A DNA stretch of 64,000 nucleotides from Pseudoclavibacter sp. Marseille-Q3772 (GCF_916618895.1 NZ_OU745391.1:186001-250000), one strand, 5' to 3'; positions 26,700-36,889 are shown, counted from the first letter of the stretch. Made by a program: numbers and translations. Notes: a model not told the origin generated them from the letters alone.

Positions 26700-28157
26700 A
26701 TGTACCCGAATAACTCCCCGGACGACCGTGCGCCCGCACAGACGAATCCACTCGCGCCGCACTGGCTGCAGGTGCCGCATCCAGACCTCAACATGCTCGA
26801 CAACGGCATCTGGTCGAGTACCGCCCGACGCAACGATGCGGGTGAGTTGACGCTCGGTGGCGTGCCAGCAAGCGAGATTATCGAAACTTTCGGCTCGCCC
26901 TGCTATGTGATCGACGAGGCAGATGTGAAGGCTCGCGCATCGCAGGTTCGTGATGCATTTACGGTAGCGTTCGGTCGTATCGGGGCGCAGGTCGAGCTCC
27001 ACTACGCGTCCAAGGCGCTGCTTACCGGTCATATTGCGGCGTCGATGGTGGAAGCCGGACTCGGACTCGATGTGGCAAGCCTGGGTGAGCTCGAGGTAGC
27101 ACTGGCGGTGGGAGTATCGCCGGCAGTGATTGGCCTGCACGGGAATAACAAGACCGAACAGACGCTGCATAGGGCGGTCTCCGTTGGTGTGGGCAGCATC
27201 ATTATCGACTCGCTGCAGGAAGTTTCGCGTCTAGAGGCGGTGGCTCGCGCCCTCGGGCGTGTGCAGCCCGTGTTGGTGCGGATCAATAGCGGCATTCACG
27301 CATCCACGCACGACTATTTGGCAACGAGCCACGAAGATCAGAAGTTCGGGCTCACTCTGGACAGCGCGCGCGAAGCGATCGCGCAGATCCGCGAATCCGA
27401 ATGGCTCGAGTTCGTCGGCCTGCACTCGCATATCGGCTCGGGCATCTTCGATGCCAGTGGGTTCGGGGCTGCAGCAGCAAAGCTGATGGAGTTCCGCGCT
27501 GAGCTGCTCCAACACGGACCGGTACCGGAAGTGAACTTGGGCGGTGGTTTCGGGGTCGCCTATGTGCCGAGTGATAAGGCCCCGGCGATCACCGACCTCG
27601 CAGAGGGAATTGCGAAACAGGTTGCGGAAGTTTGCGCCAGTACCGGCAGCGACCTTCCGAGGTTCGTATTCGAGCCTGGACGCAGCATCATCGCACCTAC
27701 CGGTACCACGCTGTACCGAGTGGGTACAACGAAGGATGTCGTCGTGACCGCCAAGGACGGTCAGGACGCAGTTCGCCGGTATGTTTCGGTTGACGGTGGG
27801 ATGGGGGACAACCTGCGGCCGGCAATTTACGGCGCCCAGTACTGCGTGCGGATGGCGAATCGTGCCTCGGACGCACCTCCACAGCTCGTTCGCGTGGTCG
27901 GTAGCCACTGCGAATCAGGCGATGTGGTGGTGCACAACGATTATTTGCCGGATGATGTTGCGCCCGGAGACGTATTGGCCGTTCCGGTGACCGGGGCATA
28001 TTGCTTCTCCATGGCGAGTAACTACAACTACACACCGCGGCCGGCAATCGTTGCGGTGCGCGACGGGTCAGCGAAGACACTGGTTCGGCGGGTCGAGGTT
28101 CACGATCTGCTGGCATATGACACGGCAATCCAAAGCGTGGAAGGACACAACGCATGA
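26700..28157 (+). CDS. lysA: Diaminopimelate decarboxylase
   Basis: Decarboxylates meso-diaminopimelate to lysine; PLP, alanine-racemase-like fold. Of 485 residues, the PLP lysine is Lys105 in ELHYASKALLTG. HSHIGSGI and the glycine-rich phosphate loop NLGGGFGVAY follow, and GSHCESGDVV provides the cross-subunit Cys. About 45 N-terminal residues before the family start (HWLQVPHPDLNMLDN) are usual for actinobacterial LysA. It overlaps hom by ATGA, giving a lysA-hom-thrB operon that ties the lysine and threonine/methionine branches. Confidence 0.96.
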   Translation: MYPNNSPDDRAPAQTNPLAPHWLQVPHPDLNMLDNGIWSSTARRNDAGELTLGGVPASEIIETFGSPCYVIDEADVKARASQVRDAFTVAFGRIGAQVELHYASKALLTGHIAASMVEAGLGLDVASLGELEVALAVGVSPAVIGLHGNNKTEQTLHRAVSVGVGSIIIDSLQEVSRLEAVARALGRVQPVLVRINSGIHASTHDYLATSHEDQKFGLTLDSAREAIAQIRESEWLEFVGLHSHIGSGIFDASGFGAAAAKLMEFRAELLQHGPVPEVNLGGGFGVAYVPSDKAPAITDLAEGIAKQVAEVCASTGSDLPRFVFEPGRSIIAPTGTTLYRVGTTKDVVVTAKDGQDAVRRYVSVDGGMGDNLRPAIYGAQYCVRMANRASDAPPQLVRVVGSHCESGDVVVHNDYLPDDVAPGDVLAVPVTGAYCFSMASNYNYTPRPAIVAVRDGSAKTLVRRVEVHDLLAYDTAIQSVEGHNA

Positions 28158-29458
28158 ACGAACTACGTACTGTGCGCGTTGCGCTACTCGGTGCTGGATC
28201 GGTCGGCAGCCAGGTAGCCAGACTGCTTCTGGAGAACACCGAAGAGTTCGCGCAGCGAACCGGAGCTCGCTTGGAACTGGTCGGTATTGCCGTGCGCGAT
28301 TTGAACCGTCCACGCGATGTCGAACTGCCAGCTGAGCTGTTCACCGACGATGCACAAACGCTTGTTTTGCAGGCTGACTTCGTCGTCGAGCTTATGGGCG
28401 GTATTGAACCCGCACGCACGCTCATCACCCAGGCGCTCGAATCAGGCGCTGATGTGGTGACCGCCAACAAGGCACTGCTTGCGCAGCACGGACCGGAACT
28501 CTTCGCCCTTGCCGAGCGCGTTGGTGCTCAGCTGCATTATGAAGCCGCGGTGGCCGGTGCAATCCCGATCTTGCGTCCGCTACGCGAGAACCTCTCGGGA
28601 GACCGCGTCGACCGCATCCTGGGCATTGTCAATGGCACAACCAACTACATCCTCGACCGGATGCACACCCGCGGCGACTCGTTTGAGGAGTCGCTGCGAG
28701 TGGCGACCGAACTGGGGTATGCCGAAGCCGATCCGACTGCGGATATCGAAGGCCACGACGCTCAGCAGAAAGCCGCGATTCTTTCATCCATCGCATTCCA
28801 CACCACCGTTAACTTGGACGAGGTGCACTGCGAAGGCATCACTAATGTCACGCTCGAGCAGATTGAAGATGCCAAGCGTGCGGGTTTTGTGGTGAAACTG
28901 CTTGCAATTTGTGAACGAGTCGTGGATGCAGCGGGTGAGCAGTCGGTGTCTGCTCGGGTGTATCCGGCGCTCATCCCGGCCGAACACCCGCTGGCGTCCG
29001 TTCACGGTGGCAATAACGCTGTCTTTGTCGAAGCGGAGGCGGCCGGTTCGCTGATGTTCTATGGTGCTGGCGCGGGCGGGGTTGAAACCGCCTCTGCTGT
29101 GCTTGGAGACTTGGTTTCAGCGGCGCGACGCCATGTACTCGGAGGCCCGGGACTCGGCGAGTCGATGGATGCGAACCTGCCGGTTCGTCCCTTCAGCGAA
29201 GTGCGAACCCGCTTCCAGATCGCCCTATCGGTGACTGACGCTCCCGGCGTGCTCGCACACCTAGCGACGGTGTTCGCTGAACACGGAGTATCGATCGCCA
29301 CGCTGGAACAGACGAATGACGGGGAGCACGCCTCATTGGTGATCGTGACGCACGCGGCTAGCGAAGGCGCTCTCCAGCAGGTAGTCGCTGCCCTGCGCGA
29401 GAGTGACCGGATCCACTCGGTCGACGGCGTCCTGCGCGTTGAGGGATCCAGCGAATGA
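28154..29458 (+). CDS. hom: Homoserine dehydrogenase
   Basis: Reduces aspartate semialdehyde to homoserine with NAD(P)H. The 434 residues show a Rossmann motif LLGAGSVGSQVARLL (11-25), TANKALLAQHG, the conserved GIVNGTTNYIL segment and the catalytic region EADPTADIEGHDAQQKA. A C-terminal ACT domain (about 355-430, RFQIALSVTDAPGVLAHLA) normally senses threonine, so feedback inhibition is expected. Both ends overlap neighbours by 4 bases (lysA upstream, thrB downstream). In M. tuberculosis thrC sits between hom and thrB; here it is missing. Confidence 0.97.
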   Translation: MNELRTVRVALLGAGSVGSQVARLLLENTEEFAQRTGARLELVGIAVRDLNRPRDVELPAELFTDDAQTLVLQADFVVELMGGIEPARTLITQALESGADVVTANKALLAQHGPELFALAERVGAQLHYEAAVAGAIPILRPLRENLSGDRVDRILGIVNGTTNYILDRMHTRGDSFEESLRVATELGYAEADPTADIEGHDAQQKAAILSSIAFHTTVNLDEVHCEGITNVTLEQIEDAKRAGFVVKLLAICERVVDAAGEQSVSARVYPALIPAEHPLASVHGGNNAVFVEAEAAGSLMFYGAGAGGVETASAVLGDLVSAARRHVLGGPGLGESMDANLPVRPFSEVRTRFQIALSVTDAPGVLAHLATVFAEHGVSIATLEQTNDGEHASLVIVTHAASEGALQQVVAALRESDRIHSVDGVLRVEGSSE

Positions 29459-30405
29459 AACCGATTGCGCCGGGGAAACGCATCCGCGTAGCGGTTCCGG
29501 CAACCAGCGCAAACCTCGGGCCCGGTTTCGACACGCTCGGCATCGCTCTGGCGGTTCATGACGAGTTGGAATTCACGACCCTGAATTCCGGTGAACTTGA
29601 GTTCGACATCAGGGGAGTGGGTTCCGAAAACATCCCGCGTGATGAGTCTCATCTGGTGATTCATTCGCTGCGTCACAGCCTGAATGCGCTCGGCTACGAA
29701 CTCCCTGGAATTCGGCTGCGCGCACACAATGTGATTCCGCACGGTCGGGGTATGGGATCTTCGGGCGCAGCAATCGTGGCTGGCGTGGTGGCTGCGGCAG
29801 CCCTGATTGCCCCAGACCGCGAAGTCGATCGTGACGAATTGCTCTCGCTGGCGACGGCGCTTGAAGGGCACGCCGACAACGTCGCTCCGTGCCTGTTCGG
29901 TGGCCTCACGATTGCCTGGATGGATGCGAACAACCACCCGCACTCGAAAGAGCTCATGGTTCACCGGGGCGTATCGGTGCTGGTACTGGTTCCGGAGTTC
30001 ACCCTTTCCACCGAAGTGGCTCGTTCACTTCAGCCTGAGCAGGTTCCCCACGCTGATGCGATCTTTAATCTTTCGCGGTCGGCACTATTGATCGCCGCGC
30101 TGACGCAGAGCCCCGAGCTGATGTTCGATGCGACGGAAGACCGGCTCCATCAGCACTACCGCGCGTCCGCGATGCCTGAGACTGCATCCTTGGTCGCGGA
30201 CCTGCGTGAAGCTGGCTTTGCCGCCGTCGTTTCCGGCGCTGGGCCGAGCGTGCTTGTGCTGTGCGAGGATCCCGGTGCTCGATTGGAAGCGGCAGCGATC
30301 GCAGAACATCAACCATCGACATGGCAGGCGCTGTTAACGGCGATCGATGTCCAGGGTGCTACAGTGGATGACGTTGCTGAACATGCGGAATCTCCGCAGG
30401 CTTAG
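29455..30405 (+). CDS. thrB: Homoserine kinase
   Basis: Phosphorylates homoserine on the way to threonine; GHMP kinase fold, 316 residues. Signatures are VPATSANLGPGFDTLG at the start, the ATP loop PHGRGMGSSGAAIVAG (about 96-111) and the C-terminal GAGPSVLVLCEDP. It is coupled to hom by ATGA. Threonine synthase must be encoded elsewhere because the next gene is rho. A 137-base non-coding leader follows. Confidence 0.96.
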   Translation: MKPIAPGKRIRVAVPATSANLGPGFDTLGIALAVHDELEFTTLNSGELEFDIRGVGSENIPRDESHLVIHSLRHSLNALGYELPGIRLRAHNVIPHGRGMGSSGAAIVAGVVAAAALIAPDREVDRDELLSLATALEGHADNVAPCLFGGLTIAWMDANNHPHSKELMVHRGVSVLVLVPEFTLSTEVARSLQPEQVPHADAIFNLSRSALLIAALTQSPELMFDATEDRLHQHYRASAMPETASLVADLREAGFAAVVSGAGPSVLVLCEDPGARLEAAAIAEHQPSTWQALLTAIDVQGATVDDVAEHAESPQA

Positions 30406-30452
30406 CGGTCACGCGAAAGCCAAGTAACTCATCACACCGAACGGTTCCCCCT

Positions 30453-30517
30453 GCAACCGCGTTGCTGGTTGCCTGCGCGGGCTGTTCGTTCCCTGCGATG
30501 CACCCGGTGCCATCGCA
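30453..30517 (+). promoter_or_regulatory. Structured leader of rho
   Basis: Two stem-loops lie in the 137-base gap before rho: GCAACC/GGTTGC (30453-30458 with 30467-30472) and TGCGATG/CATCGCA (30494-30500 with 30511-30517, inner CAC/GTG). In other bacteria rho is autoregulated by attenuation in its leader; such a role here is an inference from position. GAGGA lies 9 bases before the rho ATG. Confidence 0.35.
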
Positions 30518-30542
30518 TTCAAAACAATGAGGACCAAATCGA

Positions 30543-32372
30543 ATGACTGATTCGAACAAGAACGCTGCTACGAACACGGAGAGCACTCCGGCGGAGCAGG
30601 AAAACACCGAGCGGCCACTCGCACAGATGCGAGTCGCGGATCTGCAGGCAATGGCCGGCAAACTTGGCATTAAAGGTGCGGCGCGGATGCGCAAGTCCCA
30701 GCTAATTGAGGCCATCGATGAAGCTCGTGGCGGAGCCGGACAATCTAAGCCCGCTGACGAGGGCAAGTCCGCCCGGAAGCCGGCAGCCACGAACGACAGT
30801 GCGACAGGCAGCGAATCGGCTGCAGATTCCGGTGACAAGCAAACGGACACCGAACCGCAGGACGCTCCGGCTAAGCGCAAGAGCAGCTCAAAGGGAAAGC
30901 GTAAGAGCAGCAGCGGAAAGTCACGGGATGACGCTTTCGCCGAGAATGAAGAATCGACCGACTCGGCTGAGCAAACCGCATCCAATAGCCCGAAGACACT
31001 GGACGACATCGTGCTGCCACCGGCACGGGATGAAGAGCGCGACGAAGACGAGAACGCAGAGTCGAACTCGCAGCCTGAACACAGCGGCGGCCGCAAGCGG
31101 AATCGCAATCGCAACCGCAACAAGTCCAATGACGACTCGAACAACAAACAGAATGATTCGGGCAAGTCGAACCAGGACCGTCGCCGCAAGCGTCGTGACG
31201 ATGTCGACCCGGAGATCGCACCTGATGACGTGCTGCTGCCGATCGCGGGAATCTTGGACGTGCTCGATAACTACGCGTTTGTGCGCACCAGCGGCTACCT
31301 GGCAGGCGCAAACGATGTGTATGTTTCGCTCGGTCAGGTAAAGAAGTACAACCTGCGCAAGGGCGACGCCATCGTGGGTGCTATTCGACAGCCACGCGAA
31401 GGGGAGTATCACTCCGGTCGTCAGAAGTACAACGCACTCGTGCGGATCGATTCGGTGAACGGCGAAAGTCCAGATCCGAACAAGGAACGTGCCGAGTTTG
31501 ATTCGTTGACCGCGCTGTATCCGAATGAGCGTCTTTCGCTCGAAACTTCCGGTGCCCATGCGGCACCGCGGATGATCGACCTGTTTGCCCCGATCGGTAA
31601 GGGAAGCCGCGGGCTGATTATTGCCCCACCCAAGTCGGGTAAATCGATCCTGCTTGAGCGCATCGCTGGTGCGATCACGGAGAACTACCCCGACACGCAT
31701 CTCATGCTGGTGCTTGTCGATGAGCGTCCGGAAGAGGTCACTCGCTTGGAGCGCTTGATTCACGGTGAGGTTGTCTCGGCAACGTTCGATATGCCGGCCG
31801 AGAACCACACGACGATTGCCGAACTCGCGATTGAGCGCGCTAAGCGTTTGGTTGAGTTGGGGCTGGATGTTGTTGTGCTGCTCGATTCGATTACCCAGCT
31901 TGGTCGGGCATACAACGTGACCGCCCCGAGCAGTGGACGTGTTATTGACGGTGGCGTTGACGCATCCGCGCTGTACCCACCGAAACGATTCTTCGGTGCT
32001 GCCCGCAACGTTGAGAACGGCGGTTCGTTGACCATCCTCGCGACGGCCATGGTCGAGAACGGTTCGCGCACCGATGAAGTAATCCTGGAGGAGTTCGCCG
32101 GTACCGCGAATATGGAGCTGCGTCTGTCGCGCAAGATTGCCGATAGGCGCATCTTCCCGGCAATTGATATTCAGCAGTCCTCGACCCTGCACGAAGAGGC
32201 GCTGCTGAGCGAGTCGGAGCTCGAAGCAACATGGTCGGTGCGCCGCGAACTCGGTGAGAACGCCCAGCTGTCACTGCAGGCTGTTCTGGAACGGCTGGAT
32301 GCGACGGACAGCAACGAACAGTTCGTCGCGTCGGTGAAGGCCCGCGGTATCTCTACGGAGGCAACTCGATGA
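30543..32372 (+). CDS. rho: Transcription termination factor Rho
   Basis: Hexameric RNA-dependent ATPase that ends transcription. Of 609 residues, an N-terminal Rho_N-like helix-extended-loop (about 25-60, [17 protein letters not shown]) is followed by about 150 residues of low-complexity Lys/Ser/Asp then Arg/Asn-rich sequence ([15 protein letters not shown]). This insert is typical of actinobacterial Rho and binds RNA. The cold-shock-like RNA domain follows ([19 protein letters not shown]), then Walker A APPKSGKS (about 361-368) and Walker [14 protein letters not shown]. The stop overlaps prfA by ATGA. rpmE, which lies between the two in M. tuberculosis, is absent. Confidence 0.97.
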   Translation: MTDSNKNAATNTESTPAEQENTERPLAQMRVADLQAMAGKLGIKGAARMRKSQLIEAIDEARGGAGQSKPADEGKSARKPAATNDSATGSESAADSGDKQTDTEPQDAPAKRKSSSKGKRKSSSGKSRDDAFAENEESTDSAEQTASNSPKTLDDIVLPPARDEERDEDENAESNSQPEHSGGRKRNRNRNRNKSNDDSNNKQNDSGKSNQDRRRKRRDDVDPEIAPDDVLLPIAGILDVLDNYAFVRTSGYLAGANDVYVSLGQVKKYNLRKGDAIVGAIRQPREGEYHSGRQKYNALVRIDSVNGESPDPNKERAEFDSLTALYPNERLSLETSGAHAAPRMIDLFAPIGKGSRGLIIAPPKSGKSILLERIAGAITENYPDTHLMLVLVDERPEEVTRLERLIHGEVVSATFDMPAENHTTIAELAIERAKRLVELGLDVVVLLDSITQLGRAYNVTAPSSGRVIDGGVDASALYPPKRFFGAARNVENGGSLTILATAMVENGSRTDEVILEEFAGTANMELRLSRKIADRRIFPAIDIQQSSTLHEEALLSESELEATWSVRRELGENAQLSLQAVLERLDATDSNEQFVASVKARGISTEATR

Positions 32373-33466
32373 GCAGTAGAGCGGAGTTTGTGGATTCCTT
32401 GACGCTGCTGCGCGAAGAACACGCTGATTTGCAGGAGCAGCTGGCCGACCCAGAACTGCACGCGAATCCGGCTCGCGCCAAGAAGGTGAGCCGGCGCTAT
32501 GCCGAGCTCTCGCAGATCCTCGCGGCCGATGACCGGCTCGTGCAGCTCGAGAACGACCTTGAGGCGGCGAAGGAACTGGCCAAAGAGGATGAACTATTCG
32601 CTGAGGAAGCGGAGCAGACACAAACGCGCGTGGCCGAACAGACCGAGAAATTGCGTCGGTTGCTGATTCCACGCGATCCGGATGACGGTCGTGACGTCAT
32701 CATGGAGATCAAAGGTGGTGAAGGTGGCGAGGAGTCGGCGTTGTTCGCCGCCGACCTGCTTCGCATGTACAGCCACTATGCGGAATCACGCGGTTGGAAG
32801 GTCGAGATGCTCGACGCCACGACGAGTGACCTGGGTGGATACAAGGACGTCCAGGTAGCGATTAAGTCGAACTCGAATGACCCCGCCGAAGGCGTTTGGG
32901 CCTCGCTGAAGTACGAGGGCGGTGTGCACCGTGTTCAGCGCGTGCCCGCTACGGAATCGCAGGGACGCATCCACACATCGACAACCGGTGTACTGGTGTT
33001 CCCCGAAGTTGACGAACCAGAAGAAGTTCAGATTGATCAGAACGATCTAAAGATCGATGTGTATCGCTCCTCTGGTCCCGGTGGACAGTCGGTGAACACC
33101 ACCGACTCCGCGGTTCGAATTACCCACTTGCCGACGGGCATCGTGGTGTCGATGCAGAACGAGAAATCGCAGATTCAGAACCGTGCAGCCGCGATGCGCG
33201 TCTTGCAGGCTCGATTGCTTGCTCGTCAGCAGGAAGAACGCGCGGCAGCCGAGGCTGATGCTCGGCAGTCGCAGATTCGCTCCATGGATCGCTCGGAACG
33301 TATCCGCACCTACAACTTCCCGGAGAACCGCATCGCCGATCACCGCACCGGGTACAAGGCATACAACCTTGACCAGGTACTGCAGGGATCGTTGGGGCCA
33401 GTCATCGAATCGGCCGTGCTCGCCGATGAGGAAGCGCGACTGGCGCAGCTCGGAGACACAGCGTAA
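32369..33466 (+). CDS. prfA: Peptide chain release factor 1
   Basis: Reads UAA and UAG stop codons and releases the peptide. The 365 residues carry the codon-recognition tripeptide PAT in [16 protein letters not shown], and the GGQ catalytic motif in [17 protein letters not shown] (about 235-240), whose glutamine is methylated by PrmC. PAT rather than SPF identifies RF1 instead of RF2. It is coupled to rho. Its modifier prmC usually follows directly; here cysE and cysK on the opposite strand separate them. A hairpin terminator follows. Confidence 0.97.
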   Translation: MSSRAEFVDSLTLLREEHADLQEQLADPELHANPARAKKVSRRYAELSQILAADDRLVQLENDLEAAKELAKEDELFAEEAEQTQTRVAEQTEKLRRLLIPRDPDDGRDVIMEIKGGEGGEESALFAADLLRMYSHYAESRGWKVEMLDATTSDLGGYKDVQVAIKSNSNDPAEGVWASLKYEGGVHRVQRVPATESQGRIHTSTTGVLVFPEVDEPEEVQIDQNDLKIDVYRSSGPGGQSVNTTDSAVRITHLPTGIVVSMQNEKSQIQNRAAAMRVLQARLLARQQEERAAAEADARQSQIRSMDRSERIRTYNFPENRIADHRTGYKAYNLDQVLQGSLGPVIESAVLADEEARLAQLGDTA

Positions 33467-33479
33467 GTACACAAATTAG

Positions 33480-33519
33480 ACCGGGCAGGATGTGGGAAAT
33501 GTCTCAAATCCTGCCCGGT
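33480..33519 (+). terminator. Intrinsic-type hairpin after prfA (bidirectional with cysE)
   Basis: 12-base perfect stem (33480-33491 with 33508-33519), 16-base loop, followed by AATTTGTTG on the plus strand. It lies 13 bases after the prfA stop and 27 bases from the convergent cysE stop, so it can serve both. Confidence 0.7.
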
Positions 33520-33546
33520 AATTTGTTGCGGTAACCCGGCTTTTGA

Positions 33547-34161
33547 TCAGCGGTCGACCCTTGCTGGCCACTCTGGGTCAGCGTCGAGTGACGGTGTGTT
33601 CGCGGCGCTCGATTGTGCCCGGTTTTGTGCGGGGATGCCGACCAGCACCGAACCCGGGGGAGCGGATTTAGTAACTACGGCGTTTGCGCCGATGCGACTA
33701 TCCGCTCCGATCTCGACGGGCCCAAGCAGTTTCGCGCCCGCGCCGATCATGACCCGATCACCAATCGTTGGGTGACGTTTCACGCGCTTCGTTGAAACAC
33801 CGCCGAGGGTGACACCGTGATACATCATCACATCGTCACCGACGATGGCGGTCTCACCGATCACCACACCCATTCCGTGATCGATCACAAAGCGTCGACC
33901 GATCTGTGCGGCAGGGTGAATTTCGATCCCGGTGAGTGCGCGAGTGATCTGCGAAAGCACGCGCGCCGGGAACCGACCCCATCCGGTACGCCACATGCGG
34001 TGCGCGATACGGTGCATCCACACCGCATGCAGTCCGGAATAGTTGACGAATACCGTGAGCTTGGACGTCGCCGCCGGGTCGTTGCGTTGAACGGCGGCGA
34101 TATCTTCACGCACCGTCAACCAAATATTGCGGGCTCGGCTACGAAGTCGAAATGGAGTCAC
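33547..34161 (-). CDS. cysE: Serine O-acetyltransferase
   Basis: Forms O-acetylserine from serine and acetyl-CoA, the entry to cysteine. The 204 residues comprise an N-terminal helical part ([13 protein letters not shown]) and a left-handed beta-helix of hexapeptide repeats (about 75-185) containing [27 protein letters not shown] and YHGVTLGG, including the catalytic His-Asp region. It is the short actinobacterial/Bacillus form. It follows cysK by 5 bases on the same strand, and the two products form the cysteine synthase complex in other species. Confidence 0.95.
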   Translation of the reverse strand: MTPFRLRSRARNIWLTVREDIAAVQRNDPAATSKLTVFVNYSGLHAVWMHRIAHRMWRTGWGRFPARVLSQITRALTGIEIHPAAQIGRRFVIDHGMGVVIGETAIVGDDVMMYHGVTLGGVSTKRVKRHPTIGDRVMIGAGAKLLGPVEIGADSRIGANAVVTKSAPPGSVLVGIPAQNRAQSSAANTPSLDADPEWPARVDR

Positions 34162-34166
34162 AATCG

Positions 34167-35102
34167 CTAATTGTCGCGCAAATCTTCCACCAGTGCGCTC
34201 GAAAGGTAGCGCTCACCGGTGTCTGCAATGACCACCACGATATTCTTGCCGGCATTCTCGGGGCGTGCTGCAAGCTGAAGTGCTGCCCAAACATTGGCTC
34301 CCGAGGAGAACCCGGCGAAGATGCCTTCCTTGCGTGCGAGGTCACGTGCGGTGGTAACGGCGTCGTCGAACTGCGCGGGGATAACCTCGTCGATCACATC
34401 ACGATCGAGAATCTCCGGCACGAAGTTCGCACCGATTCCCTGGATCTTGTGGGGCCCAGCCTTGCCTTCGCTCAGCAGCGGCGAATCCTTTGGCTCAACG
34501 GCGATGATCTGTACCTCAGGCTTGCGGTCCTTCAACACCTGACCGACACCAGTGACCGTTCCGCCCGTGCCGACACCCGCGACGAATACGTCGACCGAAC
34601 CGTCGGTGTCCCGCCAGATCTCTTCGGCGGTGGTCTCGCGGTGAATCTCCACATTGGCCTGGTTCGCGAACTGGCTGGCGAGAATCGCACCCGGGGTGCT
34701 CGCCTGAATCTCATTTGCAGCTTCAACGGCGCCGCGCATGCCATCAGATCCCGGAGTTAGTACGAGCTCTGCGCCGAACACCTTCATCATGATGCGGCGC
34801 TCAACCGACATGGTTTCCGGCATCGTGATGATCACGCGGTATCCGCGAGCAGCGGCAATGGCGGCGAGACCCACACCCGTGTTGCCGGATGTTGCTTCCA
34901 CGATCGTGCCGCCCGGCTGGAGGGCGCCATCGCGTTCTGCGGCGCGAATAATTCCCCAGGCAAGGCGGTCCTTGACGCTTGAGGTCGGGTTGGTGAATTC
35001 CAACTTTGCATACACGTTCGCATCGGTCTCGTTGATCGAGTTGAGTCGAACGAGGGGAGTGCCACCGATTACCTCGGTGATGTCGTTATAAAGAGCTGCC
35101 AT
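34167..35102 (-). CDS. cysK: Cysteine synthase A (O-acetylserine sulfhydrylase)
   Basis: PLP enzyme joining sulfide to O-acetylserine. The 311 residues show GGTPLVRLN near the start, the PLP lysine in [12 protein letters not shown], the substrate loop [12 protein letters not shown], the phosphate-binding [10 protein letters not shown], and [10 protein letters not shown] near the end. Length and motifs favour CysK over CysM or cystathionine beta-synthase. It forms a cysK-cysE operon inserted, in reverse orientation, between prfA and prmC. Confidence 0.96.
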   Translation of the reverse strand: MAALYNDITEVIGGTPLVRLNSINETDANVYAKLEFTNPTSSVKDRLAWGIIRAAERDGALQPGGTIVEATSGNTGVGLAAIAAARGYRVIITMPETMSVERRIMMKVFGAELVLTPGSDGMRGAVEAANEIQASTPGAILASQFANQANVEIHRETTAEEIWRDTDGSVDVFVAGVGTGGTVTGVGQVLKDRKPEVQIIAVEPKDSPLLSEGKAGPHKIQGIGANFVPEILDRDVIDEVIPAQFDDAVTTARDLARKEGIFAGFSSGANVWAALQLAARPENAGKNIVVVIADTGERYLSSALVEDLRDN

Positions 35103-35117
35103 GGTCCAATCCTTCGC

Positions 35118-35170
35118 AAATCGCTTGGTTGTCTATACAAGCAAATGAAGGTCACCTGGTGCCTGGTGAC
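35118..35170 (-). promoter_or_regulatory. cysK promoter region with inverted repeat
   Basis: On the minus strand, TATAGA (about 33 bases before the cysK ATG) is a candidate -10. Just upstream lies GTCACC-8-GGTGAC (35151-35156 with 35165-35170), a perfect 6-base repeat placed where a regulator near -35 would sit. A cysteine- or sulfur-responsive factor would be logical, but no known motif was recognised. Confidence 0.35.
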
Positions 35171-35216
35171 TGTCACAGTCCGTAATCTGTGTGATCTACC
35201 CCATCCCATCGAGACC

Positions 35217-35222
35217 TAAGCT
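35217..35222 (+). promoter_or_regulatory. Putative -10 element for leaderless prmC
   Basis: TAAGCT, 6 bases before the GTG start of prmC, without a ribosome binding site. It gives prmC its own promoter, needed now that it is separated from prfA. Confidence 0.4.
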
Positions 35223-35228
35223 GGAGTC

Positions 35229-36086
35229 GTGGACACAGCAGGCGAGGGCAGCGTTGACGAGTTACTTGCTCGGAGCGAGCGGCTCCTGCGCGCGTCGGGC
35301 CTTAAGCACCCCGAGCGTGAAGCGGCGCTTTGCGTTGCCGGGGTGCTTGGTATCTCTTCCGGCGAGTTGGCGATCATGCGATTGCTTTCGCGCAGCTGTT
35401 CGGACCGTGATGCTCAGCGAGTGCGCGTCGCCGTAACGCGCCGGGCGCGTCGCGAACCGCTGCAACACATCCTCGGCAGTGCCCCGTTCATGGATTTTGA
35501 GCTTGCCGTAGGCCCGGGAGTATTCGTGCCCCGATACGAAACCGAATCGCTCGTCGAGATTGCCATTCGCTACCTGCAGGACGTTCGTGGCACCGTTATC
35601 GATATCGGCTCCGGTAGTGGCACTATTGCCATCGCGCTCGCTCGCGCGCTACCTGAGGTAACCGTGGTGGCATTAGAGGCGTCACCGCACGCTTGGCCGT
35701 GGCTGCAGCGCAATATTCGCACCCTGGCTCCGCGCGTGCAGGCGCGATTTGGTTCGTGGGATATGAATCTGCCGAGCGGCAAGATCGCTGCGATCTGCAC
35801 GAATCCGCCGTATATACCGCAAGCTGAGATTCCAAGGGACCCTGAGGTTCGCTGTTTTGATCCCGCGATGGCGCTGTACTCGGGTGAAGACGGGTTAGCT
35901 GAGATCCGCCGGATCGCCTCGGTCGCGGCCGGGCGCCTGCGTTCGGGCGGATTCGTGATTACCGAGCACACCGAAGCGCAGGGCGACGCGGTACAGCGCT
36001 GTTTCACGGATGCGGGTTTGCGGGATGCGCGCACGTTCCGTGATCTCACCGACCGCCCGCGATTCACAGTGGCCTGGCAGCAGTAA
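35229..36086 (+). CDS. prmC: Release factor glutamine methyltransferase
   Basis: Methylates the glutamine of the GGQ motif of RF1/RF2 using S-adenosylmethionine. The 285 residues contain an N-terminal helical substrate-binding part (about 1-85, with RREPLQHILGS), the SAM motif VIDIGSGSGTIAIALA, and the catalytic NPPYIP motif (CTNPPYIPQAEIP). The GTG start matches a -10 hexamer 6 bases upstream. It restores the actinobacterial order prfA-prmC-tsaC after the cysK-cysE interruption. Confidence 0.95.
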   Translation: MDTAGEGSVDELLARSERLLRASGLKHPEREAALCVAGVLGISSGELAIMRLLSRSCSDRDAQRVRVAVTRRARREPLQHILGSAPFMDFELAVGPGVFVPRYETESLVEIAIRYLQDVRGTVIDIGSGSGTIAIALARALPEVTVVALEASPHAWPWLQRNIRTLAPRVQARFGSWDMNLPSGKIAAICTNPPYIPQAEIPRDPEVRCFDPAMALYSGEDGLAEIRRIASVAAGRLRSGGFVITEHTEAQGDAVQRCFTDAGLRDARTFRDLTDRPRFTVAWQQ

Positions 36087-36139
36087 CCGCTCGTGTGCGA
36101 GCGCGATACCGCACGCTGGCAGATAGACTTGGCCTCGTT

Positions 36140-36889
36140 ATGGCTGAACTGTTTGATCTTGGCTCGCCCCAGCAGTTACTGCAGGGAATGCGGGAAGCAC
36201 GCGCAGCGATCGCCCGCGATGATGTCATCGTTATCCCCACCGACACGGTGTACGGGATCGCTGCCAATGCGTTCAGCGCGGATGCGGTTACCCGCCTATT
36301 GCAAGCCAAGGGGCGAACCCGCCAATCGCCACCGCCGGTTTTGGTCGGCGATGTGGCCACCTTCGATGCGCTCGCCAGCGAGATTCCGGAGCCGATTCGA
36401 GCACTATTGGCTGCCCACGCACCCGGGCCGCTGACGGTCATTCTGCCGGCACAACCGTCGCTGCAGTGGGATCTAGGCGAAACACATGGCACAGTTGCGC
36501 TGCGCGTGCCCGACCACGAGATTGTGCGCGAGTTATTGCGCGAAACGGGGCCACTTGCTGTCTCGAGCGCGAACCGACACGGTGAGCGAGCGGCCGAGAA
36601 CGCTGCCGAGGCAAGCGAGCAGCTCGGGAATGAGGTCGCCTGCATTCTCGATGCCGGAGCGGTGGCTGGTGAAGCATCAACCATCGTGGATGCGACCGGG
36701 ATTACTGGTGGTGCCGATGGCAGGGTGCGAATTGTGCGTCAAGGGGGACTGTCACGCGAAGCGATCGAGGCGGTGCTCGGGGATCTTTTGGAGCCGCAGG
36801 ATTCAGCCGGCAGCGATGTGGAGTCCTCGGTCGAGGCGACGCCCGCTGAGGTCCCGGCGCCGGCCACGCCGCAAGGGGAAGGTGACTAG
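36140..36889 (+). CDS. tsaC: L-threonylcarbamoyladenylate synthase (TsaC/YwlC/Sua5 family)
   Basis: Makes threonylcarbamoyl-AMP from threonine, bicarbonate and ATP for the t6A37 modification of tRNAs. From MAELFDLGSP it has 249 residues. The YrdC domain (about 15-205) shows VIPTDTVYGIAANAF, KGRTRQSPPPVLV and the C-terminal SANRHGE. A short acidic, Pro/Ala-rich tail follows; there is no Sua5 domain. An in-frame GTG 15 codons upstream was rejected because it adds a sequence unlike the family and a TAGACT hexamer lies 10 bases before the chosen ATG. The stop shares a base with the wecA GTG. Confidence 0.92.
   Translation: MAELFDLGSPQQLLQGMREARAAIARDDVIVIPTDTVYGIAANAFSADAVTRLLQAKGRTRQSPPPVLVGDVATFDALASEIPEPIRALLAAHAPGPLTVILPAQPSLQWDLGETHGTVALRVPDHEIVRELLRETGPLAVSSANRHGERAAENAAEASEQLGNEVACILDAGAVAGEASTIVDATGITGGADGRVRIVRQGGLSREAIEAVLGDLLEPQDSAGSDVESSVEATPAEVPAPATPQGEGD

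Noticed and set aside
30880..31200. Possible frameshifted or foreign insert in rho
   Set aside because: The charged Asn/Arg-rich insert is normal for actinobacterial Rho and the frame is continuous.
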